Below, in pieces: positions 1 to 9,300 of a stretch of DNA of 15,246 nt. The DNA is from an uncultured Eubacteriales bacterium. Lineage in GTDB: Bacteria; Bacillota; Clostridia; Christensenellales; UBA1242. How positions within the stretch are numbered: position 1 is the first letter of the stretch; every line of letters begins with the position of its first letter. A program made the position numbers and the translations under genes. The notes beneath the pieces are model-generated. The model was not told the DNA's origin, made no database searches, and worked only from the letters and a program-made list of their open reading frames with translations. The DNA lies in assembly GCA_905203455.1 (NCBI GenBank), contig CAJKVX010000019.1:1-15246 (forward strand). The letters are read 5' to 3'.

Positions 1-191
1 TAAAGCTTTGCACTTATCGCGGCCGTGTTTGCACCGAAGCCGTCAAAATCGGCGTAGTCGTTCTTTGTGTATGCAAAAATGGCTTTTGATAAAGCGATGT
101 ATCTCGCCTTAAGGTTTGCTAAACATATGCGTTTAATTGTGCTCAGGTTAAAAGTTGTTGTGGGTTGTGTGCCTTGGTGAACATGTGTGAA
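1..191 (-). other. Open frame running off left edge, possible gene end or repeat remnant
   Basis: Read on the minus strand, this stretch is open for 63 codons after a TAA at 194-192 and leaves the window still open. The later part reads like protein (for example LSKAIFAYTKNDYADFDGF, about 92-36). However, there is no ATG, GTG or TTG start in frame and no ribosome binding site; only CTG or ATT codons near 146-135 could serve. The first 60 bases are about half G+C, clearly richer than the rest of the window. Small inverted repeats are also present, such as GCCG/CGGC around 39-55 and GCTTT/AAAGC around 82-95. It could be a decayed gene, part of a dispersed repeat, or a structured RNA. I do not recognise a family. 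Confidence 0.3.
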
Positions 192-217
192 TTAGGCGGT
201 AAATAATGTTTTTAATT

Positions 218-260
218 AGACAACATTCTTGAATGTTGTTTCGATAAATTTTTTGTAGGT
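218..260 (+). terminator. Hairpin followed by T-run, possible terminator
   Basis: ACAACATTC (220-228) and GAATGTTGT (231-239) are perfect inverted repeats separated by two bases, extended by a G-U and an A-T pair to 218-241. A run of six T lies a few bases downstream (about 249-254). The stem is AT-rich and the T-run does not directly abut it, so this is a weak terminator candidate. It may serve a plus-strand transcript entering from the left, or be a simple inverted repeat. Confidence 0.3.
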
Positions 261-299
261 AATGTTTTTGAAAATGTGGAACTTATGGGCTAAATTTGT

Positions 300-328
300 T
301 TGTATGAGGGTAGGGTTTTGTATATAAT
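300..328 (+). promoter_or_regulatory. Probable promoter of the giant surface protein gene
   Basis: A perfect -10 box TATAAT lies at 323-328. Seventeen bases upstream is a weak -35 (TTGTAT, 300-305, matching only the first three consensus positions). A second TATAAT lies at 336-341 without a recognisable -35. Transcription would start near 335, giving a leader of about 48 bases. The leader holds TAAGGGGTAAGGA (365-377) as ribosome binding region, ending five bases before the ATG at 383. Confidence 0.55.
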
Positions 329-382
329 ATACTTATATAATATAAAACGCATTTCTGGGTAAACTAAGGGGTAAGGAAACTT

Positions 383-3300
383 ATGAAAAAGTCAATAAAG
401 ATTTTTATTATAGTTTTAGTTTGTGTTATTGCACTTGCAGGGGTTGGTGTTGGTGCTTATTTTCTTTTTAGAGATGATGGTGGACAAACTCCGCCACCAA
501 AATATAGTCAAACCGAGCAAGACTTTATTGACAGCATTATTGAAAGTAACGGCAAGGTAGAATCAAGTGAAGAAACAATATCTTTGCCTGCCAATGTTAG
601 GGTGAGTGATGTTGTTGATATTTTAGATGATTACATTATTGCAAATATTGATGGAAGCGAGCAAATTATAAGGCGAAGTGATGCTTCTGTTATTGAGTTT
701 TCTAACCTTTTGAATTTTAATGATGTTATATGCATTTACAAAGATTACGCCTTAGTGCAAAATACAGATAGTTTGGGTAGTTTGCCTTTTGTTGTTAACC
801 TTTCAACTCAAACCTTGGTTTGCGACGGCTTAGAGTTTAACAACTATTATGACAGATATTTCAATGAAATAGATGGTTATGCCTTTGTTGGTAATTATCT
901 TGTAATTTCAACAAGTGATAATAATTATCCTTTAAGCACTGAGTTTTTTGTTAAAGTGTATAATCTGCAAAATGGTGAATTAAGTTTAAATCTTTCACCT
1001 GATAATGGATTGCAGGCAGATGACAGAGTTATTTCATATGCAACGGCAGATTCATATTTATTGGTTAAAACTTTAAAAAATACCTTGGTTTATGACCTTG
1101 CAAGTTCAAATTCGATTAATGTTGTTTTGAACTTCAACAACTCAATTTATGAGATGGTGGGGTCAAGCACAAGTTATGATTATAACTTTAATGGCAGTAA
1201 ATATTTTATTGAAGTTGAACATAATGTTGCATATTTGGGGAATGGTAAATTTTTTGTTACAAGAATGGAACAGTGTGACCTTATCAGCGATGCTCAGTTT
1301 GTTATGCCAAGGGAAATTTACAATGATGAAGGAACTTTTCTTGAAACCATAAATAAATTTTTTAATCAATTTTACTACTTTTATGACACTTTAAGTGGAA
1401 CTAACAAAGCCTTGAATTTTGACGGATTTTATGTTACTGCCCAGCATTGCTCGTTTAATAATTTTGCATTATTGTTTAAGTTTGAAATTGAAAGCCAATC
1501 AAAAGAAGTTATTCAAACTTCTCCGATTGCAACTTATTATGAGTTAACTAATTTTGATGAAATTTTCTCTTACAATTACTATGATTACGGTGATGTAATT
1601 GGTTTTTATGATGATAAAATAATTTTAGCTTCAAATTTAGGTCGAAATTATGGTGCGATTTTAGACATTGATGGACAAGTGGTTGTTGAATTGCCAATCA
1701 ATGTTAGAATAAGAAATAGTGTTTCTTATGATGGATATTTTATTGTATCTGGAGGGGGATATAGCGGAATTTATAACATTAATGGGGAGCAACTGCTTGA
1801 GTTAAGTTATAGTAGTGTTTCACCTGTTATAAGTGGGCATAGTATTGTTGAAAGGAATGGAAGAGTATACAATTTTAATGTTTTAACCAAAGAGTTAACT
1901 CTTATTGAAAACTATTATTCTGAATTTTTGCCTTATTCAATTAAAGGTGTTGATTTTTATGTTACTTATGAAAATGGGGAGTATAACATTTATAGTTTGC
2001 AAGGAACACTTCTTGCAGAAGGTTTAACTGAAATTAAATTAATTGATGTTGAGGGTGGTGTTAATGTTGTTTATGAAAGTGAAAATGTTATTAAAACTTT
2101 AACTTCTGGGAACTCAAAAGTGAAAGATGACACAACTATTGCCACGGTTTCAAATAAATACACCTCAAAATATAATTTTGCAAGCGGAACTGCGTTTGCT
2201 GAAAATGCAGTAACTGTTAATGAAGCACAAAATATTGCTCAAACTATTGAAGGTGATATTAGCAACTTTTTTAACCCAAATTATATTAGTTCTGAAACAA
2301 TCATAGATGGCTCTGTAACAGTATATACATTTTCTCAGGGTGGTTTAGAGTTAGATTTAACAGGAATGCTAGCAGAGGCTTTCGAAGGTGATAGGTTTGG
2401 ACTAAATGAGTCAGGACAGATAGATTATAAAGATGTTTATAAAGCAGAAACGACATTTTCAATTGATGAAGTTGAACTTAAATTGACCTTAAACCTTCAA
2501 GCGCGATTTAATAACCTTAATGGTTTTGATAGAGAGGATTATGAGAATGGTATTATAGATGAAGATATAATAGCATCATATGATGAGTATTGCTATGATA
2601 TTGAAGGTGACTTTGTTGTAGAATGCAGTGAAGGATATAATTTTGGGCTTTATGATTCAAGCAATTTTATTTATGTTTTTACACCAGATGTTTTGACTGG
2701 GCAATCTGCTGTAACTGCATATTATAACGATTCATTCCCAACTTCAATACTTTCAATAGATATTGAGGAAAAGGAAGTTTTTGGTTATAGCAATAGTGAC
2801 GGACACCAATCAATGTTGTATCTTAGCAATGCACAATTTACTATTTCGCCAATTTTATATTCAAACACGAATTTGTATGTTGCAAGTAATGCCACTGGTA
2901 ACTATATTGACCCTTATGTTGGGATTTATGAAAACATGACAGTGGGAGCGGATAATGAAAGGGCAGTTAAAGCAGGTGGTAATGCGGTTTCACCTTCATT
3001 GTTTAGCAGTCAAAGGGTAAATGGTTATAATTATCAAATAAATGCTGGGCTTGGAGTGTATTTTGCTGTTGAAGAGACCGAAACTTATTCGTCTTCAGCC
3101 GAAATTGATTTTTCTGGGTTTCTTTGGGGAACACAACCAAGACAGGTTGTTTTTGTTGAGTCTTATTCTAGCGTTTCTTTCACTGATGTTGATGCTAATG
3201 GCAGTGTTTATGATGTTATAAATAATGCTATTGAAAGTGGAAATTCAGGGAGTGACGGCAAGGTTCAAATTTATAAGAACGATATTTACAACACTTTAAT

Positions 3301-6300
3301 GGGAAATACAGATGATGCGGAAGGTGAAAATCTGCTTTTCACCACCGAAGAACTTGAAGAAATTTTTAAAAGTGATGGTAGTTACTATATCTTTTCAGGA
3401 GGAAGGGGAGTTGGTATTTTAACTGACGATTCTGAATGGCTATTTTATGGAACTGCTGATGTGGGTTTTTATGGAATTGTAAACAATGTTAAAGTGAGAA
3501 ATGGGTTCCCTTTTGAATTTAGAAAGGCGGGTTATGATGTTTCAACTTTAAATATTGATAACAGCGTTTATGGGCCACCTGTTGGGTCTGTAAGTGATAG
3601 GGAAGTTACTCTTAACCCAGTTTATTATGTTAACAATTCGGGCAATTTGATTGTAACAAATTATGGAGATTATGCTATTTATGGTTACAATGGTTCGGAA
3701 AATATTGAGATGTCTGCAGATAATACAACTAACACTTATAATGTAAGGCCGATTTATCAATTATTTTTTAATGATGTCAGTGAATTTGACAGAACAGTTT
3801 TTGATAGCAATTTAATTGAATATACATTTCAAGATAATACTTCAACAAGCGCTAGATTGAGAATTTCTTGGGAGGCGAAGGATTATGAGTTGTATTTCTA
3901 TGCCGAGCAGGAAGAGTTTGATGGCTTCGAACTTGTTGGCTCTGCAACTGCGTCTGACAGAGATTGGTTCTTTCCTTCAACTAATGAAAATGGTGAATAT
4001 GAAACTGAAAATGGGCAACAACTTTACACATTTTCAAGCAACATTTTTAGTGAATTAAACAGTAACACTGAGGTTATAACAAATGGATTTTTAAATGGCG
4101 TTGGGCTTGTTGTTGGAATGCAATCTGCTAACACTGTTGGGTTTGGAAGTGAACTTGTTGGTTTGCCAATTCCTGTTAAATATGGCTATGAATTTGTTGG
4201 CTGGAAGGCAATGAGAGTTGTTGAAGGTGAAAATGGAGAAAGTGTGCTTGAACCTGTTCAAATTGAGGTTGATGGAAACCTTGTTGATGCAATAGTTCGT
4301 GAAGGGGACACCTTAAACTTTAACAACTGCGATGTTTTAAATGAATGGAATGAATTGCATTTTGTTGCCGTTTTTGAGGCAAAGGAAATTGAGCTTAGAA
4401 TTAACTTTGGTTCAGATAACTTTTTTACTCAAAATGGAATTAGTTTAAATGATGTTATTTGGGAAGACACACAAGGCTGGGATATTTCAACTTCAGGCAG
4501 AAATGTTGTGTTTTCAAGAACGGTAACAATTGAAGATTTAAGAGACCCTGAAAGCGGAACATTCTTAGCGATAACAATCCCAAGCCCAGCAGAGTCAAGG
4601 TGGCAGGTTGTAAACTTTTCACTTGAATTGTTTAACAACAAGGCAGGGGCTGAAACATATGTAACCGCTAATTACATTCCTTATGAAAATGGGGCACAAA
4701 CAAACAACGACCCTAACCTTGCAAAAAACTTTAATCTTGTAAGAATGCTTGAAGGGGTTAGCACTGCGGTTTATGATGCCGGCTTTAAGGAAGATTCAAT
4801 AAACATTGCTTCAAGCGGAGTTTATGCAGGTGAGTTTTACATTAACAATGGTTACAACATTGAATCACTTAACTTAAATGCAACACCAATTTGGGTTGAC
4901 TATTTTGTTGACCTTAATGTTTCAGGATATTCAAATGCGGGGTTGACTGGAAATTATTATATTAATGGGCTATATGATGAACAAACGGAAATTAGTGTGC
5001 CAGCACCTGTGGGCAACGCAAATGGTGATAAGGCGTTTGTGCACGCTTATGGAAGTGTTAATATTGTTGAAATTGACTGCAATTCAGTAGAATACAGGTT
5101 TAACACCCTTGAAATTAAAATTTACACTGGGAATGGAACAGATTTTGTAAGCCTTTCATATACATTAGTTTGGAAAAACAATGTTTATTATGGCGTTACT
5201 TATGGTGGATATAGTTCAAGTGGCGGAGTTGTGTTAACTGGTGAGCAAGTGGCAAGCCTTATTGGGCTTACAAGTGAAGACGACTTTGCGAACCTTGTTA
5301 GTTTTGATGATAACAAAATTAACATTGTCATTCCACAAATCACAACTGGAACGGCAGGAAGAACAGAGGAAGATATTATTTCACAATCTGATGGTTATGG
5401 CAATTTAACGCAAGTTTACATTAAGGCAATTGAACTAGAATTTGGTGTAAGTGAAACGGCTTATGACATGGTGATTGGCGCTGTCACAGATTCGGGGACT
5501 GGCATTGATTCAACATTTGTAACTAATTTGGCAAACCAAAATGTGCAAAACGCAAACATTGGCGGGGAAGTTAGTGTTGATGGCAAATCAACAAACAACA
5601 GCGAGACCCCTGGTTACACAATAACCCAGATTACAAAAAACGGAACAAAAACATTAAGCATTTTATGTGGTGGGAGTTTTGACGCCTCAGAGGCTCCGCG
5701 TTATTCACATTTTGTGTCTAACATTATTGTTGCAAATTTAGTTAACAGCACTTATTCGGAAAACAAATTTACATATTCAGTTAGCGAAGATGATTATTTT
5801 GTTATAGGCATTGACATTAGCGTTAGGTATGAAAACGGAATAGTTTACATTGATTTTATTGTAAATAACGGAAATAATGAAATTGCAACATTCTCATTAA
5901 ATAGCGGAGGTGGAACGCTTGAAAATTCTGTTGAGGTTGGGAATGGTGATTTAATTACATTTAGCGCAACATTTGGCAACAATGGAACTTTTAATGGAAC
6001 ATTTACATTAAATATTTCATATTCTGTTAACCCTTCACAGCAGGTTAGTAATGAGGTTAATAATGATAGGTTAGTTGGCGTTTTGTTTAAAGAATATGCT
6101 AATGGAAGTTATGTTTATGAAACATATCTTGATGGGGAACTTGACGAGAATTCGTCTAGCCAAAGTGAAGAAAACTTTAACGCAACAGAAATCAACACAA
6201 TTAGCATTGAGCCAATTAGCGGATATTATTTAAAAACTTTAACCATAACTAATTTATTTGGGGAAGAATTGGTTGTTCTTTCAGGTTACCCTAACTTTGA

Positions 6301-9300
6301 CTTTGTTAATACGCGATTACAATATATTGTTTATCCAAGCAATTTAGACATTAGTAGTAGCCCTTATTATATTGACGGCACCTTAATTTCAATTAGTGGC
6401 ATTAACTTTTCATCTGGCGGCTATTTTACAGGGGACAGTGTGCCTGCATTAGTGGTAACATTAGATGGGTTGTATACTGGTGTTACAATAAAGGCGGAGT
6501 TTGAAAGCATTACAGCGCTTTATGTTGAAAATAACATTGTTGACTTTGATGGAACAAATGTTAGCGATTTAGACTTTAATGTGACCCTTGGGGAGACAGG
6601 AAAAACATTAAAGAGTTTGCAAGACTTTGCACAATTCCAGGCGCCAGCGGGAACAGATGGAAGTTACACACTTGCAACTGCAAATTATTACATATTGCCT
6701 GAAAACAACAATTCAAATGCCTTGGTGTTTATTCTTTTAGGGCAAGGGAAATGCTTAAATATTGATGTTAATGTTGAAGACATTTACACACCTTATTTGC
6801 AAATTGGGCTAATTAATGGGCAAGATTTTGAAGATGACACTGTGAGAGTGACTGGTGTTAACCTAACTAACAATCTTGCGGCTATTGTTTTTGAAAAGAA
6901 ACTAACTGAGTATACATTTACTTTGAACTTGGGATATTACAATAATTCATTGTCTTGGGGAAACTATAGCGTTTTAGGATATTATAGCGATGATGAGTTT
7001 AAAAACTATCTTTCACTGCTTAATAATAGGTTAGAAGATTTTACAATTAGTTATTATGGCTCAAATTCAAACCCTCTTGACCCTAACAGTGTTCAAACTT
7101 TAACTGACCTTTCAAGGGAAATTGAGATTAGTGCATTTGATAACACTGCAATAGTATTGAGTTTCAAATTATCAGATTATTACAAAAGTGTTGAAATTTT
7201 TGATGTAAGCAATGCTGTTAACATAACTTCAAATTACGCAGTGGAAAACACTGACGGAAATTATACCATAACAATTAATAATTCAAATTACACTCATCTT
7301 AATTTCAGGTTTGGTGCAAAGTTTTACCAAATGACATATATGCCAAACAGACCAAGTTCAGCAGGTGATTCTTTGGTTAATTACACCTTAGGGTCTAACA
7401 GAGGAACTCTTGATGAAACTGGGTATGAACTCACTGTTTGGTTTGATAACATTGTAAACTCGGTAAACTACCTTAATGTAACCTTAGTGGGGCATAATTT
7501 TGTTGAATGGAATTCTCTTGCTTCTGGTGAAGGAACCAGTTTAACAATAGATAATACCCCAATTAATGAGAGTTTTGTTACGGACGCAACTGAGTATTCT
7601 TCGTTTAATGTTTATGCAATATGGACGGTAAAAAAAATTATAGTTACATTCGATGTAAATGACCCTACTACGACGGGTTATGGTTCAACAACTGCAGAAC
7701 GCGAGGGTGCGGCTACATCTCACGAGTATAACTATAATGACGAATATGGGGAATATTTGCCTAATAATACAAATCTCAGAAGAGATGGTTATACTCTTGA
7801 TGGTTGGCAAAGAGGTGGCGGAGTAGCAGTTACTGGTGAAGAAAATATAATTAGGGAAGGTTCTAGGGTTACATTTGCCAATGCAAATGAAGAAAGCAAC
7901 AATCGAATTGTTTTATATGCTAGGTGGATACCAAATGTGTATAATGTTTATTATCACAAGGCAAATAGAGATGTTGAGGGGAATGCTTTTGTTGGAGAAG
8001 GCGTGCAACAATTTGCACCATTAAATGAACAACCATTCTTCGGAAGTTATAATTGCAGAATGGAAGGTGATGATTTAGTTGTTGAGGTTGAGTTTGACAG
8101 TTCTCTTCCTTACCCAACAATAACCTTTACTGGTTATGACCTTTTAGGGTGGTTTATTAACAACATTGGGGAGAGCATTGCACCAATTGGTGGAACCCAA
8201 TTGCTGTGGGAACATATTAATGGTGACAGGGTTGAAGTTTATCCACGTTGGCAACTGCAAGGCGTTAAAGTTCTGCTTATAACTGGTAATGGTCAATTAT
8301 CACAAGATGATGAAACATTGCTTGAAACTTTGGCATTATCTTCACTTGACTTGTTATTATATAGTGTTGATGGCGGACTAGATGGGCTTACCGATAACTT
8401 TTATACTTACACAATTGAAGGTGTTGCATATAACATAAACATTCCATATTATTCATCTGCCGGTTATGAAATTAGCAACGGAAGGGAAGGTAAAACACTG
8501 AGAGCCCCTGTTGCTGATGGGTTTATTTTCAGTGGATATTGGTATTATAATGGTCAGAATTTTGTTCAATATATAACAACGAATAGTAATAATGAATGTG
8601 TGCTTTCGCGAACATGGGACATATATCAAGAATATCAGCAAGTGGGTGAAAGCACCAGACAGATTATTCCAGTTAAACTTTATGCACAGTGGGAAATTAA
8701 AAAATTTGAAGTGTCAATTTCTGTTGGTGATGCGTTTGATGGCTTGTTTGAAGGCTTAGGGCTTGGGTATGAAGGCTACACTGGTGAAAATGCAAGTGGA
8801 TACCGCCTTACAAGTCCGCTTGTAATTACCCTTTCAAAAAGACCATATAACAGTTCAGTTATTACTGGTTCTAAAACCTTATCTTCAAGCGGAACAATCA
8901 GCATAACCTATGAATTTTATGAAAGTGTTGGCCTAGAAATAACAATGGCAGAAGGGCATTACCTTTCAAGAGCAATTGTTAACGGGCAATCCTTTAATGC
9001 AACTTGGAATAGTTCAAGTTTTTCAACCACTGGGCTAAGTGAAATTTATAGCGGAAGTGAACGCATTGGCAGTTTGGATAATATGACCTTTAACTATGGA
9101 GCTTATTATGCCCATGATGACTCAGCCGTTAATGACAGCCTAAGATGCAAAAGAGACATTAGGGGAACAATTAATAACATTGTTACAAATTATGATATTA
9201 ATCTTGAATTTGCAAGACAATACTTTGATGTTACAATTGTTCAGTTAAGGGTTAATAATGATGGTTCGTTAACAATATTTAACACTATTGATTATATTGT

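Noticed and set aside
7660..7960. Possible transferred segment inside the giant gene with different codon choice
   Set aside because: A few rarer codons (CTC, GCG, CGC, ACG) cluster here, but the stretch is short and overall composition is not clearly different by eye.
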